DNA of 64,000 nucleotides from Bacillota bacterium (lineage in GTDB: Bacteria > Bacillota > Negativicutes > CTSoil-072). Within the stretch, counting starts at the first letter, position 1. Every line of letters starts with the position of its first letter. The notes beneath the pieces were generated by a model. The model saw only the letters and a list, made by a program, of their open reading frames with translations, was not told where the DNA came from and did not search any database. The position numbers and the translations under genes are program-made. The stretch spans positions 61,251 through 125,250 of the forward strand of contig JAGFZV010000006.1 in NCBI GenBank assembly GCA_017889545.1. The letters are read 5' to 3'. Positions 17,991-28,775 of this stretch are shown one piece after another.

Positions 17991-18908
17991 TTACTTGTCA
18001 CCAAATAAAGCATCAGCAAACTCTCTGGGATCGAAAGGACGCAAATCTGTAATTCCTTCGCCCACGCCAATCCAAAGTACCGGGAGACCCAATTCGCCCC
18101 CAATAGAAACAACAACTCCGCCTTTGGCTGTTCCGTCTAGTTTCGTCAAAACAACGCCGGTTACCGGTGCTGCAGCGCTGAATAGTTTAGCCTGACTAAT
18201 TGCATTTTGTCCCGTTGTGGCATCCAACACCAACAATATTTCATGGGGCGCACCAGGTATTTCACGGCTTATAACCCGGTTTATCTTTTTTAATTCTTCC
18301 ATCAAATTTGTTTTTGTATGCAATCGTCCGGCAGTATCGATAATCAATGTATCGACTTTTCTGGCCTTAGCTGCCTGAACAGCATCAAATGCAACCGCAG
18401 CAGGATCAGAACCTGTGGCTTGTTTGATTACATCAACACCGATACGTTTTCCCCAAATTTCCAGTTGTTCAATAGCCGCAGCACGAAACGTATCACCTGC
18501 TGCCAATAAAACCGTTTCACCTTTTTCACGGTAAAAATTTCCCAACTTGCCAATTGTAGTAGTTTTACCGACCCCATTGACACCGATAACCAACACTACT
18601 CTCGGTGGCTCGGTTGAAACATCGACCTCAGGAACATTCTTCAATAGCATTTCTTCAATCTTGGTTTTTAAATAAGGTCGAAGTTCATCCGGATTGCGGA
18701 TTTCCTTTGCCCGAATACCAGTATTGATTGAAGCCATTAATTTATTAGTTGTCTGTATCCCAATATCAGCTGATAGTAATACAGCTTCGAGGTCTTCAAG
18801 GAACTCGCTGTCAATTGTAGCATATCCTGATATTAACTGATCTATCTTGTCGGTAAAATTCTTACGTGTCTTTTCCAAACCCGTTTTTAAACGATCAAAA
18901 AACCCCAT
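17991..18908 (-). CDS. ftsY: signal recognition particle receptor FtsY
   Basis: SRP receptor GTPase at the membrane. About 305 residues with a short N-terminal region ([22 protein letters not shown]) and no long acidic A domain, as in Gram-positive FtsY. The G domain shows [56 protein letters not shown] and the C-terminal [16 protein letters not shown] chose ATG 18908, since the AGAAGGG site directly abuts an earlier in-frame start at 18920. It follows smc by 23 bases. Confidence 0.96.
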   Translation of the reverse strand: MGFFDRLKTGLEKTRKNFTDKIDQLISGYATIDSEFLEDLEAVLLSADIGIQTTNKLMASINTGIRAKEIRNPDELRPYLKTKIEEMLLKNVPEVDVSTEPPRVVLVIGVNGVGKTTTIGKLGNFYREKGETVLLAAGDTFRAAAIEQLEIWGKRIGVDVIKQATGSDPAAVAFDAVQAAKARKVDTLIIDTAGRLHTKTNLMEELKKINRVISREIPGAPHEILLVLDATTGQNAISQAKLFSAAAPVTGVVLTKLDGTAKGGVVVSIGGELGLPVLWIGVGEGITDLRPFDPREFADALFGDK

Positions 18909-18931
18909 TGTAGTAACCATCCCTTCTAATT

Positions 18932-21900
18932 TTAACCGGCTTGATCCATAAACTTAACCGAAATCAAACGGGTTACACCAGCTTCTTCCATTGTAGTTCC
19001 ATGCATCACATCGGCGACTTCCATAGTGCCTTTTCTATGAGTGACAACAATAAACTGCGTATTCCGTGCATAATCACGCAGAAACTCACTGAAACGCTGA
19101 ACATTGGCTTCATCAAGCGCTGCATCTATTTCGTCCACCACACAAAACGGCGCAGGATGATAAGCAAGAAATGCGAATAAAAGAGCTATTACTGTAAGCG
19201 CTCTTTCTCCACCGGACAACAAAGCTAAATTTTGCTGTTTCTTACCCGGTGGCTGCACCGCAATTTCAATTCCGGCATTTAATAAATCATCCTGACCAGA
19301 CAAATGTAAATGCGCTTGTCCCCCTCCAAATAATCTTACAAAAATATCGCCAAACAATTCATTAATGGTTTTGAATGCTGCCAGAAATTGCTTGTTCATG
19401 GACTGATCAATATCACCGATAATTTTCCGCAATGTATCACGCGCTGCTGTGAGATCATTATATTGGAGCTGCAGAAACTGCTGACGTTCTTTCAGCCGGT
19501 CATATTCGTCAATCGCCTGAGGATTTATTGGTCCAAGGGATGCAATGTGACACTCCAATTCTTGTTGTTCAATGCGCAGTTGGTCTATCGGCTCCGCAAG
19601 GCATAATGTCATCGCTTCACTTCGTGCGAAATGAAAACGCTCATGGAGTTGTTCTTCGCAATGTGTCAAATCATATGTGCATTTTGTGGATCGTAATTGA
19701 ACGTCGTTTAGCTGGCTTTGAATGTCATTATATTTGCGCCGCAAATCTTTGAGTTCCTTATCTGTTTTTTGCACCGCTACCAACAAAGACATCTTGTTTT
19801 CTACCAAAGAAACATGTCTTTGCTGTTCTGTTGCCATTTCAGCTTCCAAAATGCGCCGTTGTTCTGCATTATCAGTCATTTCATCAGCGGTTTGAGTAAT
19901 TTGTTTCTCTAAAATGGTTTGCTCATCGGTTAATTTCTTCAACTTCAGGGCAACTTCGGCAGCATCTTGATCAAATTGATTTGCCTGTTTAGTCGCTGTG
20001 CTGGTTTTTTGCTGCAGCGAATTCAATTTTATTTTTGTTTCTGTCACACAATGCTGCAGACGTTCCCTATTTTGCTGAAATTCTTTTAATTCATCTTGCA
20101 ACAACACAACTTGCTGTTTTTGTTCTGATCCTTGATTTTCTAAAACGGCCAATTCTTTTTGCATCATGAGCAAGCGATGTCCAAGAAGATTTTTTTCTTC
20201 TTCTCCTGCAGCCATCTCCGTTTGTAATGTTTCAACCGATAACTTCAATCTATTTTTGTCTGACGCTAATTTTTCCACATGAATGGCCAATTGTGCTATT
20301 TTAATGTCACATTCTTTATGCTGTTGTTCCATTTCTGCAGTTTTTGCATCAAGATTCTTTATTTCAGTTTCGAGTTGAACAGCTTGATGACGTATTGACT
20401 CCATCTTATTCTGAAGGACGCTGTTCTTTTCTTGCAGGATCTGTATTTCATTTGTCCGGCTCAAAAAACTAGTCTCACGACGATGCGTACTACCGCCAGT
20501 AAGACTTCCGCCTGGGTGAACAATCTCACCGTCCAAAGTGACAATTCTAACCGCATAGGAGCTTTGTTTTGCTATCGTCAAGGCATCCTCAATTGTCCCT
20601 GCAACAACAGTCCGACCGAGTAAGAAATCCACAACCCGGCGATATTGAGGTGCGCAGACAGCCAATGAAGCGGCAAAACCAAGCGATCCTGCGGCTTCGG
20701 CTGCTTTTAGTTCAAATGGGCGAGGCGGCATGACTTGAATTGTATTCAACGGCAAAAATGTTGCCCGTCCCAAATTTTTATCCTTTAAAAAGGCGATGGC
20801 AGCTTTGGCGATCCGGTCATCACTGGCGACAATATGCTGCAAGGCGTTACCTAATGCTACTTCTATCGCCGTAATATATTGATCGCCAACAGTAATCAAT
20901 TCAGCCACAGCGCCACAAATTCCTGAACGCCAAGGCAAATTACTTTTTAACACATTTTTAATGCCGCGACCAAATCCTTCATATTCACGCTGCATAGCGG
21001 AAAGAATTTTTTGGCGCGAACTGAATTGATTAAATTCTTCCGTAAACATTTTTTCCTGTTCTTGAAGCTGTAAAAATACCGTTTTCTTATCATCCAACTG
21101 CATTTTTGTTGCACAAACAGCAGCCTGGATATTGATAACCGTTTCTTTGAGCACCGTTTCACGAGAATGATAATCGATTGCCTGCACTTCATTCTCAGCT
21201 AACTGGCGACAATAATCATCATATTCATTTTTCAAGCCTTCAAAGCGTAAATGATGTTCTTGTTGGTCACGTTCCAATACTTTTACCGCATTCCGTTGTG
21301 TGACAAGCGCTTGCAGGTGATCGAATGAACGTTCATTTCCTTCTTGAATTTGCCGTTCTCTGTCATTAATAGCAGTAATAACGGCCTCAAGTTCTCCTGT
21401 TTCTGAATTGAAAACAGTTTTGAGTTCTTTTTCTTCTTGTTGTTGAAAAGCAATTTCAGTCCGCAAACTGTTTGCTTTTTCCAGAAGTGAACATTCCATC
21501 ATCCGGTGGCTGCTAATTTCAAAATCTAGTTTTTCATGGGTACTATTTCCTTGCTTCTTTCTTTCTTCCAGAACCGCAAATTTGCCATCTAAGCGTTCCA
21601 AATCCGTTCTGTTCTGGTGTAAAAACTGTTCACTGCCCGCAATTTTTTCTTCCACAATTGCAACTTCTGACACAAGTCGTTCTTTTTTTACTTCATATTC
21701 GATCATTTGAGTGTTAATTAGTAAATCCTGATCTGTCAACGTTTGCTGTTGCAGATGGACGCTTTCCAACATTTTTTCGGCTTTGGTTAATTTGTCCAGC
21801 AAAATGGTTACTTGGCAAGAAATCAGTCGTTTGTTTACGATATTATATTTTTGGGTCCTTTCTGCGCTTTCGGCCAGAGGAATAAGTTGTATGCCAATTT

Positions 21901-22489
21901 CGGATAGAATATCATCCACTCGCTGCAAATTTTGCTCTGTATCTTCGATTTTACGTAATGCATCCTTTTTACGTTGCTTGAATTTGGTGATTTCAGCAGC
22001 TTCTTCAAATAATAAACGACGTTCTTCCGGACGGCTGTTTAAAACCTCATCAATTTTATTTTGACTGATCACTGTCATCGATTCTCGCCCTAAACCTGTA
22101 TCTGCAAGAAGATCGTGAATATCCCTCAATCGACAAGGCGTTTTATTGATATAATACTCACTATCTCCGGAACGAAAGACCCGTCTTGTGATCACAACTT
22201 CAACAAAATCAACCGGCAGTACACCATCACTGTTATCAAATACCAAAGAGACTTCAGCAACGCCCAAAGCCCGTCTTGAAGAGCTTCCGGAAAAGATAAC
22301 ATCTTCCATTTTTGCACCGCGCAAACTGCGAATACTTTGCTCACCCAAAGCCCAACGAATAGCATCGGCAATATTGCTTTTGCCACTGCCATTCGGCCCT
22401 ACTATGGCAGTAATACCTGGTCCGAATTCGACCCGGGTTTTATCGGCAAATGATTTAAATCCATAAGCTTCCAACCGGCGCAATAACAA
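18932..22489 (-). CDS. smc: chromosome segregation ATPase SMC
   Basis: Loop-extruding condensin subunit that organises the chromosome. About 1185 residues: Walker A in VGPNGSGKSNIADAIRWALG near residue 32, a first coiled coil (about 165-500), a hinge (about 510-670, GVCA-type region with VVASDDRIAKAAIAFL and HPGGSLTGGS), a second coiled coil, and the C-terminal LLSGGERALTVIALLFAF signature and VDEIDAALD Walker B. The TTG at 22489 sits 7 bases after AGGGTGA and aligns the protein with the usual MYLKRLE-type start; a GTG five codons earlier lies inside the ribosome site. The scpA and scpB partner genes are not here. Confidence 0.96.
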   Translation of the reverse strand: MLLRRLEAYGFKSFADKTRVEFGPGITAIVGPNGSGKSNIADAIRWALGEQSIRSLRGAKMEDVIFSGSSSRRALGVAEVSLVFDNSDGVLPVDFVEVVITRRVFRSGDSEYYINKTPCRLRDIHDLLADTGLGRESMTVISQNKIDEVLNSRPEERRLLFEEAAEITKFKQRKKDALRKIEDTEQNLQRVDDILSEIGIQLIPLAESAERTQKYNIVNKRLISCQVTILLDKLTKAEKMLESVHLQQQTLTDQDLLINTQMIEYEVKKERLVSEVAIVEEKIAGSEQFLHQNRTDLERLDGKFAVLEERKKQGNSTHEKLDFEISSHRMMECSLLEKANSLRTEIAFQQQEEKELKTVFNSETGELEAVITAINDRERQIQEGNERSFDHLQALVTQRNAVKVLERDQQEHHLRFEGLKNEYDDYCRQLAENEVQAIDYHSRETVLKETVINIQAAVCATKMQLDDKKTVFLQLQEQEKMFTEEFNQFSSRQKILSAMQREYEGFGRGIKNVLKSNLPWRSGICGAVAELITVGDQYITAIEVALGNALQHIVASDDRIAKAAIAFLKDKNLGRATFLPLNTIQVMPPRPFELKAAEAAGSLGFAASLAVCAPQYRRVVDFLLGRTVVAGTIEDALTIAKQSSYAVRIVTLDGEIVHPGGSLTGGSTHRRETSFLSRTNEIQILQEKNSVLQNKMESIRHQAVQLETEIKNLDAKTAEMEQQHKECDIKIAQLAIHVEKLASDKNRLKLSVETLQTEMAAGEEEKNLLGHRLLMMQKELAVLENQGSEQKQQVVLLQDELKEFQQNRERLQHCVTETKIKLNSLQQKTSTATKQANQFDQDAAEVALKLKKLTDEQTILEKQITQTADEMTDNAEQRRILEAEMATEQQRHVSLVENKMSLLVAVQKTDKELKDLRRKYNDIQSQLNDVQLRSTKCTYDLTHCEEQLHERFHFARSEAMTLCLAEPIDQLRIEQQELECHIASLGPINPQAIDEYDRLKERQQFLQLQYNDLTAARDTLRKIIGDIDQSMNKQFLAAFKTINELFGDIFVRLFGGGQAHLHLSGQDDLLNAGIEIAVQPPGKKQQNLALLSGGERALTVIALLFAFLAYHPAPFCVVDEIDAALDEANVQRFSEFLRDYARNTQFIVVTHRKGTMEVADVMHGTTMEEAGVTRLISVKFMDQAG

Positions 22490-22639
22490 AAAAATCACCC
22501 TCACCTATTCAGCTTATCCGTTCGTAAAACTGATTTTAACCAAAACTAAAATTGTATCTCTCTTTTACCAATAAAATATTTCGTCTCATGTGAACATACG
22601 TGTGTACTATTCTGTTTATTTCCTGAAAACCCTTTCATT

Positions 22640-23695
22640 TCAAAGATCGGACAACATTTTTATATTGATCAAATAATTATTATGCGGAGTTGTAAATCTC
22701 AATTCGCCCTGCCGGATACCGTCAGGCAGAAATTGAATACGAATTGGGCCATACTTATGTTTCCACATGACAAGATTTGAATTTGCCTGTCCTCGAACTT
22801 TGGAATGATCCAATGGATGGTGGTGAACTGTCACTTCTGGCTCACTAATACAGTGTTGTTCAAAATAAGTTACACCCATGACATAAAACAAATATGAATC
22901 TGTCATTTCACCAAAAGCAGGATGATATGGCCCGGCTAAAACAACGCCGGGTGCAGACAATTCCTCTGTCGGCTGCAAACCTGTTCGAATAACGGTTATT
23001 TTATGACGCTGAAGCTGCAACTTAAGAAAAGCGGCGCGTCTGACAGCCTCTGCCAATGTAAGCGGTTGATAAAGGCCCTGCAAATACATATCCGCTAATT
23101 TTGTTCCGGCAATCACTACCGTCGGATAAATACGGGCAAAATCCGCCCCTAAACGAACTGACCGGTATGCAGATAGAATTAAACTTTGCCAATCTTCTTT
23201 TGGCAATCCGGGCATCAATTGAATGCCGCAGGTTAATCCCGCAAGTTTGATTGCTCTTACCGCTTGAACAGCATCCTCAACGCTATGACCCCGTTCAGCC
23301 TCTTCCAATACCTTTCGATCCATTGATTGCACGCCTAATTCTACTGTCGATACTTGGTATTCTTTTAATAAATCAATCGCTGGCACATTGATCTCATCAG
23401 GACGAGTTGATATTCGAATAGCCTGAATATCTCCGTTAGATAAAGCTCGGAAGACGGGTTGCAATAAAGCGCGTTGCTGCTTTGCCGGTATTGCAGTGAA
23501 ACTTCCTCCATAAAAAGCGACTTCAATTGTTCTCGGCCGTTTTATATTCACGAAATGCTGCGCGAGAATTTTCTTTACGTCATCAGGGCCGACTGTTGTC
23601 CCGATACCGGTTATCTTGCGTTGATTGCAAAAAACGCAATGATGCCGGCAACCGTAATGGGGAATGAAAATAGGGATAATATATGGTTTTTGCAT
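22640..23695 (-). CDS. Elp3-like radical SAM protein
   Basis: A 351-residue radical SAM enzyme with the iron-sulfur CX3CX2C motif in PHYGCRHHCVFCNQRKI near residues 14-30, followed by EVAFYGGSFTAIP, the SAM-binding GG motif, and ISTRPDEI and VELGVQSM. It has the Elp3-like radical SAM core and a C-terminal extension but no GNAT acetyltransferase domain. This family is often found between rnc and smc in Bacillota; its reaction is not known to me. No clear promoter separates it from rnc, 45 bases upstream. Confidence 0.87.
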   Translation of the reverse strand: MQKPYIIPIFIPHYGCRHHCVFCNQRKITGIGTTVGPDDVKKILAQHFVNIKRPRTIEVAFYGGSFTAIPAKQQRALLQPVFRALSNGDIQAIRISTRPDEINVPAIDLLKEYQVSTVELGVQSMDRKVLEEAERGHSVEDAVQAVRAIKLAGLTCGIQLMPGLPKEDWQSLILSAYRSVRLGADFARIYPTVVIAGTKLADMYLQGLYQPLTLAEAVRRAAFLKLQLQRHKITVIRTGLQPTEELSAPGVVLAGPYHPAFGEMTDSYLFYVMGVTYFEQHCISEPEVTVHHHPLDHSKVRGQANSNLVMWKHKYGPIRIQFLPDGIRQGELRFTTPHNNYLINIKMLSDL

Positions 23696-23740
23696 AGCAG
23701 CCTCATTAGGACAAAAGCGACCCTACGGCCGCCTTTGCGT

Positions 23741-24472
23741 TCATTCGTTAATTAAATTTAACTTGGATAAAGCTTGAAGCGCAGCCTGCTGTTCCGCTTC
23801 CTTTTTGTTTTTACCAGTTCCGGTCCCCTGCAACAAGCCATTTACATAAACCGAAACCTGAAATACTTTATTATGATCGGGTCCTTGTTCACCGACAACT
23901 TCATATACAATACGTGTGTCACTGTCCTTTTGAACTTCTTCTTGAAACCAAGTTTTGTAGTCCCGCCCATAGTTACCGCCAACAAGCATTTCTAAATCAC
24001 GCATAAATAATGTCAGTACAAATTCGTTAGCTATCTTAATCCCTTGATCGATATATACTGCGCCGATAATTGCTTCGATCGCATCTGCCAGTATAGAAGT
24101 ACGCTTTCGACCGCCTGAAAGGTCTTCGCCTTTTCCCAGTAAAAGGTAATCGCCTAAGTGAATCTTGCCGGCAAGGCAAGCCAATGCTTGCTCACAAACA
24201 ATATGAGCCCGCGCTTTCGTTAAGTTGCCTTCAGTCATTTCAGGAAATGTGCGAAATAAATAATCACTGATGACAATATCCAATACCGCATCGCCAAGAA
24301 ATTCCAAGCGTTCATTATGTTCAACGGTCATTCCCTTGGCTTCATTTGCAAACGAAGTATGAGTCAGAGCTTGATGAAAAAGATTGATGTTGAAAGGCGT
24401 AATTCCTAATTGTTCGCAAAAGATTAATATAGAATTTTTGCGTTTATGACTGATTTTTACACTCATATTCAC
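23741..24472 (-). CDS. rnc: ribonuclease III
   Basis: Double-strand-specific endoribonuclease for rRNA and mRNA processing. The 243 residues have the catalytic domain with NERLEFLGDAVLDIVISDYL (residues near 52-71) and the downstream acidic site DAIEAIIGAVYID, then a C-terminal double-stranded-RNA-binding domain (DYKTWFQEEVQKDSDT and KNKKEAEQQAALQAL). The start is either GTG 24472 or ATG 24466, with only a weak AGG upstream, inside the end of fabF. Translation may therefore depend on coupling to fabF. Confidence 0.96.
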   Translation of the reverse strand: MNMSVKISHKRKNSILIFCEQLGITPFNINLFHQALTHTSFANEAKGMTVEHNERLEFLGDAVLDIVISDYLFRTFPEMTEGNLTKARAHIVCEQALACLAGKIHLGDYLLLGKGEDLSGGRKRTSILADAIEAIIGAVYIDQGIKIANEFVLTLFMRDLEMLVGGNYGRDYKTWFQEEVQKDSDTRIVYEVVGEQGPDHNKVFQVSVYVNGLLQGTGTGKNKKEAEQQAALQALSKLNLINE

Positions 24473-24474
24473 AG

Positions 24475-25716
24475 CTATGCCTGGAATTTTTTCACCAATA
24501 AAGTTGCATTATGACCGCCAAAGCCAAAAGAATTTGATAACGCGATATTCACAGCTTGTTTGCGGGCTGTATTGGGTACATAATCTAAATCCAACTCCGG
24601 ATCCGGAGTTTCATAGTTGATTGTCGGCGGGATCATATCATTGGCAACTGTCAACACGGTCGCAATAAATTCAATGCCTCCGGAAGCGCCTAACAGATGA
24701 CCTGTCATCGATTTGATTGAACTAATTGCCAGTTTAGCTGCATGATCACCGAACAAAGCTTTAATTGCCAAAGTTTCATTTTTATCATTTAAAGGAGTCG
24801 AAGTTCCATGCGCATTAATATAGTCCACATCAGTAGTCTGAATTCCTGCATCCTTTACAGCCAGTTCCATGCATTTGGCAGCTTGAACGCCTTCCGGAGC
24901 AGGAGCAGTAATGTGATAAGCATCCGCATTCGTCCCATATCCACTAATTTCAGCATAAATAGTAGCTCCCCTGGCCACTGCGTGCTCGAGGGATTCTAAA
25001 ACAACAATCCCGGCGCCTTCACCCATAACAAAACCATCACGACCTTTGTCAAAAGGACGTGATGCCTTTTCCGGTTCGTCATTGCGGGTTGACAAAGCCT
25101 TCATAGAGCAAAAACCAGCCATTGCCGCTGGCGACACGGCAGCCTCAGTTCCACCGGCAAACATGACGTCGGCATCACCACGCTGTATTATCTTAAATGC
25201 ATCGCCGATTGAATTCGTACCGGTAGCACAAGCAGTAATCACACAGCTGCAAGGTCCTTGCAGTCCCATGTTGATTGAAACTTGTCCAGCAGCCATATTT
25301 GCAATCATCATCGGCACAAAAAATGGACTGATGCGGTTCGGTCCTTTATCAAACAAGACTTTATATTGGTCATTTAGCGTATCTATGCCGCCAATACCTG
25401 TTCCAACAACAGTACCTATCCGTTGCAAATCTTCTGTTTTCAAATCAAGTCCAGAATCTTCCAATGCCATTTTAGCAGCAGCAATAGCAAATTGAGTAAA
25501 GCGATCCATCCGTTTCGCTTCTTTTTTATCGATATACTGGGTAGCATCGAAGTTTTTTACTTCGCCGGCAATTTGAGTGGTATAGTCTGTCGGATCAAAT
25601 CGGGTTATTCTTGCAACACCGGATTTTCCTTCCAACAAAGCTTGCCAAAACTCCTGTTTACCATTGCCAATCGGAGTAATTGCTCCTAACCCTGTAACAA
25701 CAACTCGTTTTTTCAA
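24475..25716 (-). CDS. fabF: 3-oxoacyl-[ACP] synthase II
   Basis: Elongating ketosynthase of type II fatty-acid synthesis. The catalytic triad is visible: Cys in [12 protein letters not shown] near residue 163, His in [11 protein letters not shown] and His in [28 protein letters not shown] closes the protein. TTG 25716 lies five bases after AGAGGTGA and gives 413 residues, the normal FabF length; a GTG three codons earlier overlaps the ribosome site. It is the last fab gene of the cluster, just upstream of rnc. Confidence 0.96.
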   Translation of the reverse strand: MKKRVVVTGLGAITPIGNGKQEFWQALLEGKSGVARITRFDPTDYTTQIAGEVKNFDATQYIDKKEAKRMDRFTQFAIAAAKMALEDSGLDLKTEDLQRIGTVVGTGIGGIDTLNDQYKVLFDKGPNRISPFFVPMMIANMAAGQVSINMGLQGPCSCVITACATGTNSIGDAFKIIQRGDADVMFAGGTEAAVSPAAMAGFCSMKALSTRNDEPEKASRPFDKGRDGFVMGEGAGIVVLESLEHAVARGATIYAEISGYGTNADAYHITAPAPEGVQAAKCMELAVKDAGIQTTDVDYINAHGTSTPLNDKNETLAIKALFGDHAAKLAISSIKSMTGHLLGASGGIEFIATVLTVANDMIPPTINYETPDPELDLDYVPNTARKQAVNIALSNSFGFGGHNATLLVKKFQA

Positions 25717-25729
25717 GCCATTCACCTCT

Positions 25730-26677
25730 TTAATTTATTTCTTCCGCTTCTTTTATAAATTGAGAGAATATTTCCTTAACTGAAAGAATTTTATCTATCT
25801 TATGAATGTACTCACCTGTAAAAACCAATCCTGATTCGACATCGCCTTGTTGAGCGCGAATCAAAGCCTTAATAATGCAAAATGATCTTTCGCAGTGCTT
25901 CAAACAGGCATCACAGGACTCAGGTTTAGGCGCAGCACCTTCAAGAATTTTCTCTGCAAAGGGGTTCTTTACGGCCCGGCCTGGGAGTCCCACAGGGCTC
26001 TTGATCACTACAACATCTTGCGCCCGGGCTTTTAAATAATATTCTTTTAGGGCAGGAGCAGCATTTGACTCTTCACTGGCAGCAAAACGCGTGCCCATTT
26101 GAACGCCATCCGCCCCCAATTTAATCAATTCAACAATATCTCGTCCTGACATAATACCTCCAGCGGCAATTACAGGGATGCCAACTGATTTTTTAATATC
26201 AGGTATCAACGCTCGTACAGAAATGTCTGTGCCTAAATGTCCCCCTGCTTCTTTCCCTTCAACAATGATAGCAGCAGCTCCTAGTTTTTCTGATATTTTT
26301 GCCAATTTCACAGAGGAAACGATTGGTATGATTGGCGTATTGGATTCACGTCCAATGCCAAACATATCACGGGAAAATCCAGCACCGGCAATGATAACAT
26401 CAATTCCTTCATCAATAGCTGTTTTCAACAAGCCGGCAAATTCACGAGCGGCAACCATCGCATTGATCCCAATGATCCCTTTCGTCAGAGAACGGGCTGT
26501 TCTGATTTCACGGCGCAATTCGTCAAATGACATACCAGAAGCAGCAATGGTACCGATTCCTCCAGCTTCTGCCACAGCTGCGGCTAGGCGGGCTGTAGAT
26601 ATTCTGATGGCCATTCCACCCTGTATAATCGGTACTTTTGCAACAAGATGACCAATCTTTAGTTCTGGAAGTTTCAA
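25730..26677 (-). CDS. second FabK/nitronate monooxygenase-family flavoprotein
   Basis: A 315-residue FMN-binding TIM-barrel protein of the FabK/2-nitropropane dioxygenase family: [57 protein letters not shown] with the catalytic His, and [30 protein letters not shown]. It differs from the FabK at 28776-29720 in a C-terminal cysteine cluster, [13 protein letters not shown] (about residues 262-274), which FabK lacks. Start TTG 26677 follows GGAGG. It lies between acpP and fabF, so a fatty-acid role is plausible. The cysteines could bind a metal or Fe-S cluster. Function beyond the family is unknown. Confidence 0.82.
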   Translation of the reverse strand: MKLPELKIGHLVAKVPIIQGGMAIRISTARLAAAVAEAGGIGTIAASGMSFDELRREIRTARSLTKGIIGINAMVAAREFAGLLKTAIDEGIDVIIAGAGFSRDMFGIGRESNTPIIPIVSSVKLAKISEKLGAAAIIVEGKEAGGHLGTDISVRALIPDIKKSVGIPVIAAGGIMSGRDIVELIKLGADGVQMGTRFAASEESNAAPALKEYYLKARAQDVVVIKSPVGLPGRAVKNPFAEKILEGAAPKPESCDACLKHCERSFCIIKALIRAQQGDVESGLVFTGEYIHKIDKILSVKEIFSQFIKEAEEIN

Positions 26678-26714
26678 GTAACAACTCCTCCATTCAATGA
26701 GCCAATACCTTTGA

Positions 26715-26748
26715 GAAAGTCCCGCGAAAATATTTCCACGGGACTTTC
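26715..26748 (-). terminator. hairpin between acpP and the second FabK-family gene
   Basis: GAAAGTCCCG (26715-26724) and CGGGACTTTC (26739-26748) form a perfect 10-base stem. On the minus strand the following tract is TCTCAAAGG, so it is a weak terminator at best. It could shield the acpP message or attenuate the downstream genes. Confidence 0.65.
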
Positions 26749-26769
26749 TTCTGTTTGTCAGGTAATGGT

Positions 26770-27006
26770 TTAACCTTGTTTTTCCTTCTCAATATATTCT
26801 ACTGCATCTTTCACTGTTTTCATTTTTTCAGCCACTTCATCAGGAATTTCGATGTTAAATTCCTCTTCAAACGCCATAATCAGTTCAACTATATCAAGAG
26901 AGTCAGCGCCCAAATCATCGATAAAAGTGGAATCCATAGAAACGTCTGCCGGGTCAACACTCAGTTGCTCAACAGCAATTTCTTTCACTTTATCAAACGT
27001 TGTCAT
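26770..27006 (-). CDS. acpP: acyl carrier protein
   Basis: Carries the growing acyl chain on 4'-phosphopantetheine. The 78-residue acidic protein has the attachment site Ser36 in [21 protein letters not shown]. Start ATG 27006 follows GGAGGTG. Its position between fabG and fabF is the normal order; the downstream hairpin may allow a higher level of this small, abundant protein than of fabF. Confidence 0.97.
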   Translation of the reverse strand: MTTFDKVKEIAVEQLSVDPADVSMDSTFIDDLGADSLDIVELIMAFEEEFNIEIPDEVAEKMKTVKDAVEYIEKEKQG

Positions 27007-27062
27007 CCTGTTTCACCTCCTTCCAAAAAAAGCACTGCGACTTTCATTTGTTTAATTATTGC

Positions 27063-27806
27063 TTACATTACCATGCCACCGTCTACATGAATTGTTTGTC
27101 CCGTAATGTAGTTGGCGGCATTAGAAACTAAAAACACAACTGCTGCTGCAACATCTTCCGGCGCTCCCAAGCGCCCGAGCGGGATTTGCACAACCAAATC
27201 CGATTTTACTTGATCAGACAGCACTGCCGTCATATCGGTGCTGATAAAACCAGGCGCAATCGCATTAACTGTAATCCCACGCGATGCTAGTTCTTTCGCC
27301 ATCGATTTTGTAAATCCGATGACGCCGGCTTTGGCAGCGGAATAATTGGCTTGTCCGGCATTGCCTGTAATTCCGACAACTGAAGTCATATTGACAATTC
27401 TACCTGATTTTTGTTTCATCATATAGCGCGAAACCAATTTTGTGCAGTGAAAAATTCCCTTTAGATTGGTATTGATGACTATATCCCAATCTTCTTCTTT
27501 CATCCTCAAGAGCAAATTATCACGAGTAATTCCGGCATTATTTACGAGAATATCAATCCGGCCATATTTTTCGATAATTTGTTTGACCATGGTTTCCACG
27601 GAATTCGCGTCGGAAACATCAGCCTGAATGGCAATCGCCTCACCACCAGCAGCAATAACGCATTCACATACTTCGTTAGCTGCATTGACATTGCCAGCAT
27701 AATTGACCACTACTTTTGCCCCGGCTTTAGCCAACTCAAGTGTTACCGCACGACCAATGCCTCTCGATCCACCTGTTACCAAGGCAACTTTACCGTCTAA
27801 AAGCAT
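27063..27806 (-). CDS. fabG: 3-oxoacyl-[ACP] reductase
   Basis: NADPH-dependent short-chain dehydrogenase that reduces 3-oxoacyl-ACP. The 247-residue protein starts at ATG 27806 behind AGGAGGTCC; a frame extension of 20 codons inside fabD is not conserved. Motifs: the cofactor site ALVTGGSRGIGRAV (residues 8-21), NNAGITRDNLLLRM, the catalytic Ser-Tyr-Lys in MTSVVGITGNAGQANYSAAK, and VNAIAPGFISTDMT. It lies one base from the fabD stop. Confidence 0.96.
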   Translation of the reverse strand: MLLDGKVALVTGGSRGIGRAVTLELAKAGAKVVVNYAGNVNAANEVCECVIAAGGEAIAIQADVSDANSVETMVKQIIEKYGRIDILVNNAGITRDNLLLRMKEEDWDIVINTNLKGIFHCTKLVSRYMMKQKSGRIVNMTSVVGITGNAGQANYSAAKAGVIGFTKSMAKELASRGITVNAIAPGFISTDMTAVLSDQVKSDLVVQIPLGRLGAPEDVAAAVVFLVSNAANYITGQTIHVDGGMVM

Positions 27807-27807
27807 T

Positions 27808-28755
27808 TTAGCGGACCTCCTTGAAATAATCAAGCGTTTTTTCCAAAGAAATACTGTCTTCAACATTCAGCAAAGCAACTGGAGTTTTAACAATCTTCTT
27901 CGTAAAACCTGTTAATACTTTTCCAGGCCCTACTTCAACGAATATATCTGCTTCATACGCGGCAATCTGCGCAACACAATCTTCCCATAATACAGGACTT
28001 GCAGCTTGTTCAATCAATGATGCTTTGATGTCATTGGCACTGCTTATCATTTTACCGGATACATTCGCTACGATTGGAATTACAGCATCTTTAATTGCTA
28101 TGGAATCTAATTCTTTCGCCAAACGTTCTGCAGCTGGCCGCAGCAAAGAACTGTGAAAAGGGGCGCTGACCGGAAGCATAACTGCACGCTTTGCACCTGC
28201 TGCCTTTAAAAGTTCCACAGCTTGGGCGACAGCACCTGTGGAACCGGCAATGACAACCTGCCCCGGACAATTAAAATTAACTGCTTGAACAACACCAGCT
28301 GAAACTTGCACTTCGTTGCAGATCTGGATGATTTTTTCTCTATCCAATCCTAAGATTGCTGCCATGCTTCCTTCGCCAAGCGGAACCGCCTCTTGCATAA
28401 ATTCGCCTCGTTTGCGAACCAGGCGGACCGCATCGGCAAAATCAATCGATCCCGCTGCAACCAATGCAGAATATTCTCCCAGACTATGACCAGCAACAAT
28501 TTCAGGAATGATCCCTTTTTCCTTTAAAATTTCACTGCAGGCAACGCTTACAGTTAAAATCGCCGGTTGTGTATTATATGTTTTTCGAAGCTCATCTTCT
28601 GGTCCATTAAAACACAAATCAGTAATAGAAAAGCCTAAAGCTGCATCCGCCTGTTTAAAAATAGCCTGAGCCGTCGGAAAATGATCAAATAACTCTTTTC
28701 CCATGCCTACTGTCTGAGATCCCTGCCCAGGAAAAACAAAGGAAATTTTGCCCAT
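27808..28755 (-). CDS. fabD: malonyl-CoA:ACP transacylase
   Basis: Loads malonyl groups on ACP. The 315 residues include FVFPGQGSQTVGMGKEL at the N-terminus, the nucleophile serine in AGHSLGEYSALVAAG (near residue 92), the oxyanion-related QEAVPLGEGSMAA, and the catalytic His in PVSAPFHSSLLRPA (near 201). ATG 28755 lies behind AAGGGGGA. It is preceded by fabK and followed directly by fabG. Confidence 0.96.
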   Translation of the reverse strand: MGKISFVFPGQGSQTVGMGKELFDHFPTAQAIFKQADAALGFSITDLCFNGPEDELRKTYNTQPAILTVSVACSEILKEKGIIPEIVAGHSLGEYSALVAAGSIDFADAVRLVRKRGEFMQEAVPLGEGSMAAILGLDREKIIQICNEVQVSAGVVQAVNFNCPGQVVIAGSTGAVAQAVELLKAAGAKRAVMLPVSAPFHSSLLRPAAERLAKELDSIAIKDAVIPIVANVSGKMISSANDIKASLIEQAASPVLWEDCVAQIAAYEADIFVEVGPGKVLTGFTKKIVKTPVALLNVEDSISLEKTLDYFKEVR

Positions 28756-28775
28756 TCGTGCATTCCCCCTTCACT

